Source of the DNA: Nissolia schottii
Lineage: Eukaryota > Streptophyta > Magnoliopsida > Fabales > Fabaceae
Length of the DNA stretch: 64,000 bases
Direction: 5' to 3'
Assembly: GCA_003254905.1 (NCBI GenBank)
Contig: QANU01003998.1
Span: forward strand, 124,001-188,000
The position numbers were made by a program, and so were the translations under genes. Positions 46,161 through 58,235 of the stretch are shown here, piece after piece. The notes beneath the pieces were generated by a model. That model saw nothing but the letters and a program-made list of their open reading frames with translations, searched no databases and was not told the origin of the DNA. The number at the start of each line of letters is the position of its first letter. The first letter of the stretch is position 1.

Positions 46161-46895
46161 CCCCCTCGTTCTGCTGTCTCCCCCTTAAGCCTCGGGTTGG
46201 TTTCAAATGGATGAAAACTTCAGAGTCTGAGTCTCTAGTCTGCCTCAGAGAGTTTATTTGTCGGCTGGGCCACTCACGTTGGCTTAAGTATTGAGAATGC
46301 CTGGTTGGGACTAGTGATTGTCATTTAGAAGGGCTTTTGTGTCAATGCTTAGGAGAAGGAGTCCTGATGGATTTTCCCCGCCGTGGAGATGGGGATTGGG
46401 ACTTTTCCCTGTTCTTGTGATATGGGAGGGTGAGGAATCTTTCCTGGACATGAGATCTACAGTGGTCCACGTGCTGCGAAGAGTTACGTCTCCGATCGAC
46501 CCCCGCTTTGGTCCTGGTCTTTTCGTTCATTTCTCTTGGGTTTGTCTCTCTGCTTTAAAGCTTTTAGACGTTGCTCTTGTTGTTTGATGAGGTCTCATAG
46601 TTTGAGGATAACCTTGTAGGGGTCTAAGTCGTTCCAAGAATCTAGAACAACCACCCGGGATGGAATGTGTCAACCATTAGGTTCCAGGTGATCTACTTTG
46701 CTTTTCCCTATTATGGACGTAGGTAGTCCATCTCGGGGAGCAGGCTCATGGTGCTGCGAGTTCCCGGCTCCCTCTTGAGGCATCCCTAGGAAGAGGAGGA
46801 ATTGCAGCAATATTATTGGTTTCCATCAAAGCACTTATAGAAGGGGTAATCTGACACTTATGAGGCAGTATCAATTTCCCTACAGACAGTGCCAA

Positions 46896-47546
46896 TGTTC
46901 CCGAGTAATTCGTATAGGGAACCAAGTTACCTGAACACGAGTAGAGGGTGAGGAAGACACCTTGATAGAAGCTTCAAGGCTTAGACAAAAGCTCCAAGTG
47001 GGTTCCTCTCGGACAGAAGCTCCAAATGGGTTCCTCTTGGATAGAATCTGCAAACGGGCTCCTCGCTTAGAGAGAGTGCGGCGCAGGGTGTAACTGCAAA
47101 GACACTTCGACGCTAAAGTAAGCACAAGTATTAGATGAGTTCTCTAGAGAGGGAATGAGTGATACCTAGTTACTTGAGATCATGTGCTTTTATGGATGAG
47201 CTAAGATGTTTGGATAGAGATAAAGCGAGGGGAATTCGCATAACAGCTTCCCCAGCTTATTTTGCCCCGCTTATCTAAGAGTTGGTTGTAGATTGGGGGA
47301 GAAAAATTTGCGACTACCTCATTTTAGCTTTGTTGGGCTGAACCGAACTCGGAGTCTTGGGCTTGCGACCTTCTCCTCCTCTAAGAGTCATGAAGCTCTC
47401 TTTCTTTGGGTCAGTGCAAACATGTAAAGGGAGCTTCTCTTACTCTTCAGTGGGTTGAGGCCTCTATGAGCCTTTTAGGGAAGATGAGCTTCTCTCTCTC
47501 CTTAGAGGGTTAGAGCTCCCGGACCCTCGATTTTTAGCCCATAACA
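46896..47546 (-). repeat. right (5') LTR of the Gypsy fossil
   Basis: Direct repeat partner of 41759-42322 with matching TGTT...AACA ends on the element strand. The primer-binding region follows immediately inside it, which sets the element's direction. Confidence 0.85.
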
Positions 47547-48171
47547 CTATATTTATGTGATTCACAAACATACAATTAATAGTTTGAGTACATGGAGTTT
47601 GTTTATTGCACAACCAAAACAAAAAAAATTTAAGGTGAAAGGAGGTAAAAGAAAGCTGAAACTAGCAATCCAGTTATTAAACCAAGTCATTTTCTGTTTC
47701 ATTGGTCTGGCAAAAAGAAGCGGGAGATCATTACTAAAACGAGTAAATAATATATACGTTTGATTCTAACATTTTTATTTTGACATTAATTTAGGCTTAA
47801 GAATATTTTGACATCAATTTAGTCTAATTATCATATTTTACTAATTTTGCTTACACAATGACTTAATATCAAAATATTAAGACTAAATGGATGTCAAATT
47901 TTTTTCTAAAACTGAATATCAAAATGAAATTATTATGGCAAAAATAGTTATTCACTCATATTGAGAATGTAGAGAATTAATGCCTGGTAATGCTAGACAA
48001 TAGAAAAGCCTGATAGGTCACTATGAAAAAGAAGCATCTTGTAAAACAGAATTATTCCATCTTAGTGCAATTCTTCCTAAACAAAGTGGCCTAAAAAGCA
48101 TGTTATGTGATAGGTAGCTTATTAACCTGTACATGTCCTTGCATCTTTCAAACAGTTAGAGAGGCACCACC
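47547..48171. other. upstream region of the PIN8-like gene
   Basis: A+T-rich DNA with no gene. A Gypsy fossil ends at its left border, so the promoter of the carrier gene is limited to this 0.6 kb unless it uses older transposon sequence. Confidence 0.45.
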
Positions 48172-49079
48172 ATGATTTCCTTAGCAGATGTGTATAATGT
48201 AGTTATAGCCACCGTACCATTATATGTGACCATGATGCTTGCCTACATCTCTGTCAAATGGTTGAAGCTCTTCACACCAGAGCAATGTTCCGGCATAAAC
48301 AAATTCGTGGCCAAGTTCTCGGTCCCGGTGCTCTCGTTTCAAGTGATCTCTTCCAACAACTTCTACAAAATGAGCCTCAAACTTATATATGCTGACTTTG
48401 TTCAGAAATTGCTTGCATTTCTGGCCTTGATAGTAGTCATTAAGATCAGTGCCAGAGGAGGTTTGAGGTGGATCATCACAGGACTCTCGCTATCGACGCT
48501 TCCCAATACTTTGATCCTTGGGATTCCACTCATGAAGGCCATGTATAAGGACGAAGCTGCTGTTCTTCTTCCTCAGGTTATTGTCCTGCAGAGCCTGATC
48601 TGGTACAATTTGCTCTTGTTTCTTCACGAGCTCGACGCCGCCATTCCTGTGAGGACCATGCCTGCTGCGCCACCAGTACAAGGCACAGGTTGGCATTTAG
48701 ATTTGGTTAGTTTGCATCTTTTAAGCAAGGAGATTTAGGATCCGCTTCAGTTTCTGGTTTCATTTCAATTTTTTTTTTATAATTTTTTTATAAGTAGTAA
48801 TAACAAGAAAACTTTATTTTTTGTTTTCACTAGTTCTTATAAAGAAAAGAACAAGTAATAAAAACAAAAAAAGAAAAACATAAACCAAATACCAAAAACC
48901 AAAAGTAGAAAATGTATGTACGGAACAAGGACAAGTTACTTGGACAATTACAAGTCTACACAAATTCCTCATTTTCATTTCTTTACACCTCCCCTTTTTT
49001 GGGTATTTCACCTACCCATTTTTACTCATACCCTTTTTTTCATTTTCAAATTATGTAAGCTCGTATCTTTCAAAAAAAA

Positions 49080-49122
<43 letters not shown>

Positions 49123-51552
49123 AGCATATATATATATATATATATATAAAACTTTGATGATTTATTCTTGTTTAATCATTTGAAGTCATCTATAAAAGTG
49201 GGGCCATAGCCATAACATATTTTAAAATATCTCTTTGTTTTTTATTATTTTTCTAATTTCTTTCTCTCTAGACAGATTCAATGTCATTCAACTACATATT
49301 CCTATGAACTGCAATTAATGTTAATAAATTACCGTACCTATTATGATGATTCTACATACATTACTATAATGAAACTGGTGTCATTTCAATTTTCTCTTGA
49401 TCTTTCTGTTTTTTGCTTAAAGGAGAAACGGAGAGTTCCGATCAGGAAGCACAGTCAAAAGAAGAAGAGGAAGAGGAAGGACAGGAAGCAGAACCTAGAA
49501 GGGATAGGAATATGAACATCTTGCTAATTCTTATGACAGTCGGGAGGAAGCTAATAGAAAATCCTAATACATATGCAACATTCATAGGTCTTATTTGGTC
49601 AAGCATACATTTCAGGTATATGTGAGCAACATACCAAAAAAAAAAAAAAAAACCTACATTTGTTTAATTATCTCACTCAAGTTAAAGTTGGAGATTACTA
49701 TATAGTTCATGATCAATATTAGATTGAAATTAGGATGACTTGATAAATTTGTTTCAGGTGGGGAGTGCATATGCCAGAAGTTGTTAACCAGTCGATAATA
49801 ATATTGTCCAATGGAGGTCTAGGTATGGCATCATTCAGCTTAGGTAAGAGAATGGATCATTTTTTTCCTGTTATATATATTCATTGTTAAAAATATTGAA
49901 TAAAACCTTAGTTTAGTCATTGAAATATTCAACGTTCGTTGCTCAAATATTTAAAACCTTTAAGCAGTGTGGGTGAAGGAGGATTGAGGCACAATAGACA
50001 AGAGAGAAATTAAAAAAATAAAAAAAGAATTGCATTATGTGTTGTATTTTTTAATGTGCTCATAAAGTATAAAGATGGTATTCCTATTTATAGACTAAAA
50101 ATAACATAAAGATAAACTTAACAAATCAGATAGGCATCTTAATAAATAAAATAAATAAAAATTCTAACAGATAAATCTAAATTAATTTGAAATAAAATAA
50201 GATATAATTATATCTTGATTTATTCTCAACAAAAACCATTAAACAATTTATCATTTTGTCTCTCTTTTTTTTGTGCCCGTGCTTAAATCCTCCAAAAAAT
50301 GAATATGCTGACATTTTAGGTCTATGATAAACTTATGTGGTAAAAATAATCTTAGGAGAACTAATTTGGATACCTATATTCTCCTTCTTCTTCTTTTTTT
50401 GACTAAAATATAATTTTACTCAATGATCCATTCCAATAGAAGGGTCTGAAAGTTCTTTCCTATTTCGTAATGGAAACTTCAACAGGTTTATTTATGGCGT
50501 CACAATCCAGCGTTATATCATGTGGGCCAAGGATGGCAATGGTGGGATTAGGGCTGAAATTTATTGTTGGGCCTGCCCTAATGGTTGTATCGTCCTTTGT
50601 AATTGGATTAAGAGAGATCGCGTTCAAAGTGGCAATTGTTCAGGTGATCATTTCTTTTCTATGAAAATTACTTAAAGGTGGTTTCTTAGTTAAATATTTT
50701 ATGGTATCTAATTTAATTATTTTTAATAATTTTTATAATTAAAAATAATTAAATTAGATACCATAGAATTAACTTAGATATTATACAGTATTTACCCTAT
50801 AGAATAATTAAGAAATCACCTTTAAATAATTGACCGGTTGAATTAAGCATGAGCCATATCGAAAAGTTTAGTATGTAGAGTGAACACTTACAAAAAATAA
50901 ACCTAGCAATAATAAATAGATAAACCTACAAATTATGTGTTTGGATATGTTTTTGTATAATTAATTCTTGATAAAATTGATTTCAATGCAATTGGTTTTA
51001 GTTAAAGTGATTTAATGTTTTATAATTTTTTTACTAATGATTTTGATAAATTAAAAGTAATAAATTTTTATTTCTTTCAAAATAAATTCTAGAGGCCAAA
51101 ATTGATTTTGAGAGTTACTCTCAATTAAAAACCAAATGAAATAGAGAAATGGTAAAATCAATTCTAATTGCTTTAGATTGATTTTGACGAGTCAAAACGA
51201 AAACACGCTGAAACTAAGAATAAGATGAAATGTATAATTTCTAATCTAAATGCTAACTAATAATGCTGTTATCCTTCCTCTATTACTCTACACTCTATGC
51301 TAAGATGACATGATTTTTTACATGTGCAGGCAGCTTTACCCCAAGGAATTGTTCCTTTTGTTTTTGCCAAAGAATATAATGTCCATCCAGCCGTTCTAAG
51401 CACAGGGTAAGAAATGAAACACTTCAAAGAAGTTTTAATAGCCTTTGCATATATAGCCTGAGTAAGATTTTTGTTTTGGTCACAGGGTCGTACTAGGAAT
51501 GCTCATCGCCTTGCCAGTGGCACTGACCTACTACATCCTCTTATCGCTCTAA
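48172..51552 (+). CDS. PIN8: short-loop PIN auxin carrier, PIN8-like, complete, 6 exons
   Basis: Exons 48172-48688, 49423-49615, 49758-49843, 50486-50643, 51330-51406 and 51486-51552 join in frame to 365 residues, close to the 367 of Arabidopsis PIN8. The N-terminal membrane half (about 1-155) has [38 protein letters not shown] and [18 protein letters not shown]. The central loop is short (about 160-210) and acidic ([20 protein letters not shown]). The C-terminal half has [55 protein letters not shown] and ends [10 protein letters not shown]. Long-loop PINs sit in the plasma membrane. Short-loop PIN5/PIN8 act at the endoplasmic reticulum and adjust auxin levels inside the cell, PIN8 mainly in pollen. 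The loop sequence favours PIN8 over PIN5. Intron 1 has a (TA)n run and intron 4 a MITE. Confidence 0.93.
49082..49149. repeat. (TA)n / (CA)n compound microsatellite in PIN8 intron 1
   Basis: Two TA runs are separated by a short CACACACA segment. The open frames through this stretch are meaningless low-complexity readings. Confidence 0.85.
50675..50822. mobile_element. 148-bp palindromic MITE in PIN8 intron 4, TA target duplication
   Basis: The ends AAGGTGGTTTCTTAGTTA and AAGGTGATTTCTTAATTA (read from the right) are inverted, flanked by TA on both sides. An inner palindrome pairs TATGGTATCTAATTTAATTA with TAATTAAATTAGATACCATA exactly. The TA duplication fits the Tc1/mariner (Stowaway-like) group, although the ends are not the usual CTCCCTCC. 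Good pairing suggests a young copy. Confidence 0.75.
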
Positions 51553-52329
51553 TGTGCTACATGTTGAATTTTATATGCTAGGAGCAATGACAAGCAATTG
51601 CATTGGTATACTATTAATAAAATGGAGAAATTTTTGCGTGGACACAATTCTAACACAATTTTTTGGCACCCACGTAATAAAGTGGATTCCGTTTAGTAGA
51701 ATATAAAAATACTTGATGTGACACGAATTAAAGGTGATATGACTGACTTTTATTATGTGTGTCTAAGGATGATATGTTAGACTTTTATCCACACAAAGAT
51801 TTCTCTACAAACATTTTGCATATAGTTGTATATTGTCAGCAATGATCAATGTAGTCAGAAAAGGAAAACAAAATGAACTTAAAAGAAATTGCAACGTAAG
51901 TAGAGAACACATATTTTGCCACTGTTGATTCGACAGAGAAATAACAAGTGTGTTGTGGGGGGGGGGGGGGAGGAGATGACTAATTGAAATAGCACCAATG
52001 TACGTTGATCAGGAAAAGTTACCGATGTATTATTATTTGCGGCTTGATGCAGAACATGTTTCAGGCGAAATCAATCAATTATTTGAATGAAAATATAGGA
52101 TTTTTCTGGTGCCATAAAGAAGTGCATCAAAATTGCATATAAACTTGAGCACAGAAATAACAGCATCTTGCAAAATATTACCTACAAAAATCTCATTTCT
52201 CAGTGTTTGCTAGCTTGTTCTTCGCAAAGTATATGTCGTGTTTTAAGTATGAATGTAAAATAGGTTTACATTGATAAAGTTATGTTTAAATGAAGAGTAT
52301 ATATTTAAAAAGAATCATAAATCTATTGT
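51553..52329. other. PIN8 3' region and intergenic DNA with G homopolymer
   Basis: The stretch holds the 3' untranslated region of PIN8 and a run of 14 G at 51957-51970. No gene is visible. Confidence 0.5.
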
Positions 52330-53710
52330 CTTATGCTTTTTGGTTAAGATGGGTCAAGATATCTATTGTCATCACATCTCCTAGCAGACACAAGTTTTGG
52401 GTTGTATGGTCAAGATATCTGATGTCTACATCCACTGTCATCATGTCTAGGTTCTTAGCTGTAGCTATCTTCTGTATTGCAACTATGTCATTATTGACAC
52501 TCTCTTTGATAAAGTGAAGTCTAACATCAATGTGCTTAGTCTTTTCATAATAGATTGGGTTCTTAGCCAAATGAACGACACTTTGACTATCACAGTGTAT
52601 AATTGGTCCTTGTTGATTCAACTTAAACCTATCAAAAAGACCATGCAACCACATGCTCTCTTTCACAACCTCAGTTAATGTCATATACTCAACTTTAGTA
52701 GTTGACAATGCCACTATAGATCGTAATGTCACCTTCCAGCTAATAGTGCATCCAAAGTTGGTAAAGATATAGCTTGTCAATGATCCCCTTTTATCCAAGT
52801 CACCTACATAATTAGAATCGACATAACCGACAACTCCACAATCCTTTTAACCTTCATACACCAAACAAACATCATCGGAACCTCTGAAGTACCGCATGAT
52901 CCATTTCACAATTGTTTTGAGTTGCAATTAGCATATCATCTACATACGACAACAAATAAATCCTCGAACCATCTTGAAGTTCCTTAGAATATATGCAATT
53001 ATCATATTGGTTTCTACTATATCTAGTATCAATCATAAATGGTCTCAAGCCTTACAATGACTTCTTCAGCAAGCAAACATGGTCCTCTAGTTCAGGAACT
53101 ATGAACCCCTCCGGTTGACTCATGTTGATCTGCTCCTCTAGTTGACCATGTAACAATGTCGTCTTCACATTGAGCTATTCTACCTCTAAGTCGAACGTAC
53201 TCAAAATAACTAATAGGATTCGAATAGAGTTATTCTTCACAACAGGAGAGAATACTTTATGGAAGTCAACATCCTCCTTCTGAGTATAACCCTTTGCTAC
53301 CAATCTCGTCTTGAACCTCAAAGGTTCAATGTTAGAGACTCCCTTTTTCTTCTTTAAGTTTCATTTGCAACCAACTATTCTTTTCTCCTTTGGAAGTTAT
53401 GTCAGCTCCCACTTCTAATTTTTCTGAAGAGAATCAATCTCCTAATTCATTGCTATCAACCACTACTTTAACTCCTTACTTTCTACGGCATCACGGTAGG
53501 TACACAGTTCATCTCCAATTGCACCATCCGCCATAGCCAATGCAAATAGGATTTGCATATGCCAAGTCAATGGCACAAGCAACAGAATTCATATACCTTT
53601 GTGGTTTTCAAATTTGTCATTTTTTTGAGCTAGTAGCAATAATGTATGGTTCTACTTCACTAGTTTCTTTAGCATCTCTATCGTCAGGTTCATCTTATTG
53701 TTCTACTTCA
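52330..53710 (-). mobile_element. Copia-type retrotransposon pol fragment (fossil)
   Basis: On the minus strand an RNase H-type part lies at 52331-52798 (LSTTKVEYMTLTEVVKESMW, DSQSVVHLAKNPIYYEKTKH, IDVRLHFIKE). To its right are reverse-transcriptase-type phrases such as the LLLYVDDMLIA box at about 52935-52965. Order and motifs are those of plant Ty1/Copia pol. Gag and integrase are not seen. It is broken in many places and looks old. No LTR can be paired with it with confidence. Confidence 0.75.
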
Positions 53711-55289
53711 AGTTGATTAGAGATTGGTACACCCCAAGTGTACCAAACACTATATGGATGTGAGTGGAAGGAGGCGTGAGCAATTTATGCAAAGAGTAAT
53801 AGAATGAAACAAAGAACGGGAACAACATTTTATAGTGGGACCCACTATAACTATTCACTCCAACAAAATATAGTAATAAATTGCACATCGAATTTTAACG
53901 TGACAAACCCCCTAGAATAATGAAGGAAAAATCACGGAACAAACTCTAAAAAATATCCACAATATTTTAAGGATAATTACAACATTTTAACTATACTCAC
54001 ACACAAATATAGTGTATCTCAGTGAGACTCTCTCTTATTACAATGTGTAATATTACAAAGAACTAGAAAATACTCAAAACTCTTCGTATATACTCTCATA
54101 CTACACTCTTAGAGTTCTCACACTCTATTTTTATCTCTCGCTACAGAAGCCAAGACTTGCTTTATGATTCTCTACTACTCATATGAAGCTTGGGATGCAT
54201 TTCACAGTTAGAACTTGGCTGTATATATAAAGACCCAAGAAACATGGTGTATTAATGGTACCATTCATCCAGCCAACAAATTTATTTTGCGGTAGTTTTT
54301 GCACATGGTAAATAATTTCAACCCACCCATGTTGACTAAATAAGTGGCAAGGACAAGCCACAATTTCTACATCAAAAGGCAAGCCACTGTCGTTACAATA
54401 TGACGTCCGGTTTTGAAGAACTGAATATTCGCAACTGATCCAATAATGATTTTAATATAAACTCTAATGTCATTTTAAGAATTGAGTGAATTTAATTCAA
54501 CTCTAAGAATTAGTTGAAAAAATGATTGTTTAGCTCGTATTTAGGAATATGAACATTGCAGTGACACTAATAATTATTACAAAATAAGATACTATATCAT
54601 CTTAAAAATTAAATAATTTAATTCGGCCCCTAAAAACTACTACCTCATAGCGAGAGGATACCCTACTTTAAATAAAGATTATCTAGATATCGTCCCTTAT
54701 TAATATGAGACTCTAACAACAATGTAGAACTCTCATAAACAAAAGAATAGTGTTATTTAAATTCATCTTTTGTCGTACACCATGTTGTCTCATATTTCAT
54801 TCACTATTAAATGAAATTTTAATGGAGTTCACACTATCATGTAATGATAGATAAGATGTTAGTCAACTTACCAAGCAAAACGTATAATGACATTTCGCTA
54901 GTCAAAATGCAATCAAAATGCATGTTTACTCAATTTAAAATACAACTGGGAAGATTCTAAAATGAATACAGAAACTCTTAATGAATTTCATTAACAAGTG
55001 TCTTAACAATATTTGTTAAAGATTCAATAAAAAAATTATTAAAAGGACAAAACTTTTAACATTTTAATATATTGAATACAACAAAAAGTTCAAAACTTTT
55101 CATTATTCAATCCTTGATAAATGTCGTTAAATCACTCGTTAACTTTTCCTTATCTTAATTGATGAGGTTGTTTTTTTCCTTAATTCATCTAAAATAAAAA
55201 TATTACTTAGCGGGAAGGAAGCAACCTCTGTCCCTTCCCTCAAAATTAACATCCAAATCAAATCATCTGAAAAAAAAAAAAAGATGGTT
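53711..55289. other. A+T-rich stretch without recognised gene
   Basis: The part 53720-54420 follows the Copia fragment and could be more of the same element, but no motif proves it. The rest has no open frame with family support. Confidence 0.4.
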
Positions 55290-55489
55290 AACAAATAGCT
55301 TTGCCACTAAAGTATTGTTAAGATATAAAGTTACTATTATATTTATTTTATATTTAAACTGTGTTAATAATTAATGACTAAAAAAATTTAACTTTTACTA
55401 CTTATAAGAGTTAAACTTAGTACATCAAGTTATATAAGTAAATACCATTACCACTAAGCTATCAATATTATTGTCATTTTGTTGCAACC
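55290..55489 (+). repeat. A+T-rich dispersed repeat, left of hAT insertion
   Basis: It shares with 58898-59048 the ordered phrases GCCACTAAAGTATTG / GGCACTAAACTACCAGC, AAACTGTGTTAATAATTAATG / AAACTGTGTTACTAATTAGTG and ATTACCACTAAGCTATCAA / ATTACCGCTAAGCTACCAA. The hAT element interrupts it at its right side and the repeat resumes at 58236. Confidence 0.6.
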
Positions 55490-56079
55490 TAGGGATGACA
55501 ATGGGGCGGGATGGGGTGGATTTTACCTCAACCTACCCCCGTCCTACACCCTATTAACACTAACCCCTACCTGCCCCGCCTCTACTCGCAGGTTTTAAAC
55601 ATTATAACTCGCACCCGCCGTGCGGGTACCCCCCTCGCAGGTATCCACCCCGTCCCATTTTTTACAACACCTGCTGAAATAGTATAAAATTTAATCCACA
55701 TATAGATTAACATAATCATATAATAAAATACAACAAATGTTAAATTCAACATTGATTAAATATAAAAGGATCCAATAGCAATAAAAATTAAATAACAAGC
55801 AAATAACAGACAAATAACAATCAACTTTTCAACGAGTCACATAGAAATATTTAAGATACATATAAGTTTCAAATAAATTTCAAATAATAAAAAAAAAGCC
55901 ACTTCTTGTCTCTTGTGCATCTTCCCAACTCTTGAAGCTATCATTCTTCACTATCCACATCGTCTTCCACATCATTAACAATTGATAATCATCAATAGTC
56001 ATGGGTTTTGCCCCTACAAATTAAACATGATAAATTCATTAATAAATCAATTATTGTTATTAGAAAACCAAAATTAAAA

Positions 56080-57995
56080 AAAGTAGATAAAACATATGAA
56101 ACAATTTACCTTTGTCCGTAGCACTTAACCACAACCAATTTTGATAGCACATCAAAGCTTCTATTGTGTTGTTAGGTTGTTAAAATTCACGTTATAGTGA
56201 GAAGCAAATTTTGATTAAGAGTTCGCTTCGAAATAAATGTTGGCGACGCGAATGACATGAATATTGGCAACGCGAAGGTTAACAACCATGAGCAGTTGAA
56301 ATAATTGCCAAGGCTTGCTAGAGAAAGGGTCGCGACAGAAGAGCTATCGCGACAATAGTTGTTCGGGGACGAAAGTTACCAAAGAATAACTATTAGAATG
56401 GTCGCAAGAGAGTCCCTATGGCGACTTAAAAAAATCAAGAAATGACAAGAACCAAAGTGAGTGAAGTATCACTAATTAACTAAGGTGTCGACATTATAGT
56501 TCGATGACCAAGGTAAAAAAAACGGTCCCAAAGATGACAATTTGTCCAGAATTTCATGGTTGCTTCATGGTAGAAGCCTCGTGTTGGGCTAATCTTGTGA
56601 CAGATGACCAAGACAGAAACTATCACAAAGATGGCAATTCATCTAAGAATTGTCACGGTCACTTCATGGTAATAGCCTTGTGTTAGGGTAACCTTGTGAC
56701 AGAATTTGAGACTTAGCAGAAAATTGTGGTATCAAGCTAGCTCTATGGAGGGAATGGTTAACAAGTTTGAACACGATAAATAACCTCTAAGTTGACGTAG
56801 CCACTATGGGAGAATAACTTCTCACGTTCAGAAGGTGGCACAACTGCTAAGGAACATGATGGAGATAACCGCTGCATGTAGTGTCACACATGCAAACATA
56901 ACCGGCCTGCATTATGCGGATCACAACGGTCGAAAGTGGTAACCGTTGACGGCTGGGGGAAGAACGATTATTAGAAGAGGAACGCCTTGAATCTCTATAG
57001 ATACAGGGCTCCTGGGCTAAAGTCGAGGTGATTTTTCCTGAGAATCCTATTGACTCATGTAAGTCCCCACAGCGGCAATCAGCAGTCCCACGGAAGCTCA
57101 GCATACGCCACCACCATTTCTTTTTCATTTTATTTCCTTGTTTTCCTAGGAGTAGTCGTAATTGTAGCAATCCCTTCAAAGTTGACACCATTTTCCCCCC
57201 TTTCTTCACTGAAACTTGCACTTAATCCTCCGCTTCAGCAAAAATAACTTTGAAATCAAAGTCACTCCAGTGACCAATATTGAATATATTTACATTTCCA
57301 GTTCTCGCCCTCCATTTCTCTCTTACTCTTACAATTCACGCCCCTGTTCTTCACCTGAGAACACCTCAATCGCTTGTCCCCATTAAACATTCTTTTGTGT
57401 AAGCCCCATAAGGTTCCTCAGAATTATTTCACGTGAAACATGTGTCTTCATGTAAATTAGCACGATGATGACCAATTAAGAAACTACTCGCACTAAACGT
57501 AGATTCAGAAGCAATAGTGGTCACATGTATAATAAATACATCTCTAGCAATATTTTGAAGAGTTGGATAATTAACCTCATTCACTTTCCACCAAACTAAA
57601 ATATTAAAATCAGGAGTTCTTGGAACAACATCTTCCTCTATGTAATAATTAAATTCAGTTTTCACAAATGAACCCTTTTCCTTCTTCAACTTTCTAAGAT
57701 ACAATTCATACGCAACTTCATCATCTTTATCATCATATTGAGTGAGTTCTTGTGTAGAAAACTCATGTAGATTTGAGCTTGGAGAACCTTGTTTTTGTTA
57801 GTAATCTATGACCAAGTCATTGAATAACTACTGAATTCTTTGAACTTGTTTTGAACACTCAATTGGGTCGGCATATATTCTACAGAGCTTGTACTCAAGG
57901 GAAGGAAACTTAAACCTAGGGTCCAAGACAATAGAAACTCCCATAATGCCATTAATTTCATTCCAATACTTATCAAACTTTCTCTTCATATTATA
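56080..57995 (-). pseudogene. hAT transposase C-terminal remnant
   Basis: Minus-strand reading from 57995 gives KFDKYWNEINGIMGVSIVLD and DPRFKFPSLEYKLCRIYADP, then the dimerisation region at 57446-57704 (DFNILVWWKVNEVNYPTLQN, IARDVFIIHVTTIASESTFS, then HRANLHEDT). The reading resumes left of the inserted LTR with IEALMCYQNWLW (about 56130-56165). These are standard hATC-domain motifs. Two in-frame stops are seen near 57800-57840, and the N-terminal half is absent. Confidence 0.75.
56170..57440 (+). mobile_element. solo LTR inserted in the hAT transposase, perfect 5-bp target duplication
   Basis: The element starts TGTTAGGTTG and ends GTGAAACA, the TG...CA form of an LTR, and is flanked by TGTGT on both sides (56165-56169 and 57441-57445). 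It cuts the transposase reading exactly between LHEDT and IEALMC. No gag or pol remains, so it is a solo LTR of about 1.27 kb. It contains a tandem pair of about 100 bp (56503-56602 and 56603-56702) in its left half. Family (Gypsy or Copia) cannot be told. The intact duplication suggests moderate age. Confidence 0.8.
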
Positions 57996-58235
57996 ATGCC
58001 ATTACGTTTTTTATTAAAGTTTTATATAAATTTATTATTATTATTATTATTTATATATATACATTTTTTTATAATATGTAATATATAGGGTGTGGGGCGG
58101 GTAGGGGCGAGTTTACCCTATACCCTACCCCACCTTGGCCCCATAGACAAAACATGCCCCACTTCTACCCGCCCCAAGCAGGTTGGGTAGGGTGGGTGCC
58201 TCGCTGATAGGGTTCATATTACCATCCCTGTAACC

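Larger units (their letters stand above)
41759..47546 (-). mobile_element. Gypsy-type LTR retrotransposon fossil, probably Tat-like, no polymerase seen
   Basis: Two similar LTRs bound it: 41759-42322 (about 0.56 kb, the 3' LTR) and 46896-47546 (about 0.65 kb, the 5' LTR), each starting TG and ending CA on the element strand. Just inside the 5' LTR the element strand reads TTGGCACTGTCTGTAGGGAA, close to the TTGGCGCCGTCTGTGGGGA primer region of plant Gypsy elements. A purine-rich GCTGGGGCCAA precedes the 3' LTR. Gag-like and aspartic-protease-like parts are recognised on the minus strand. No reverse transcriptase, RNase H or integrase is recognised, so it looks non-autonomous. The LTRs differ visibly, with indels, so the insertion is not recent. 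No clear 5-bp target duplication. It is broken. Confidence 0.82.
55490..58229 (-). mobile_element. hAT transposon with transposase remnant, interrupted by a solo LTR
   Basis: The ends TAGGGATGACAATGGGGCGG and AGGGATGGTAATATGAACC (read from the right) are inverted and followed by GGGGCGGG/CCCCGCC-rich subterminal DNA. The left flank is TTGCAACC (55482-55489). The right flank is GTAACC (58230-58235), a shortened form of the same 8-bp duplication. The empty form of the site, TTGCAACCATTATA, occurs in a related repeat at 59282-59295. A minus-strand transposase C-terminal part lies inside. The N-terminal part, including any BED finger, is missing, so the copy is non-autonomous. Confidence 0.82.

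Noticed and set aside
56184-57340. Repeat AATTCACG at 56184 and 57333 as a possible insertion duplication
   Set aside because: The TGTGT duplication and TG...CA ends at 56170-57440 explain the insertion and cut the transposase cleanly. The 8-base match is coincidental.
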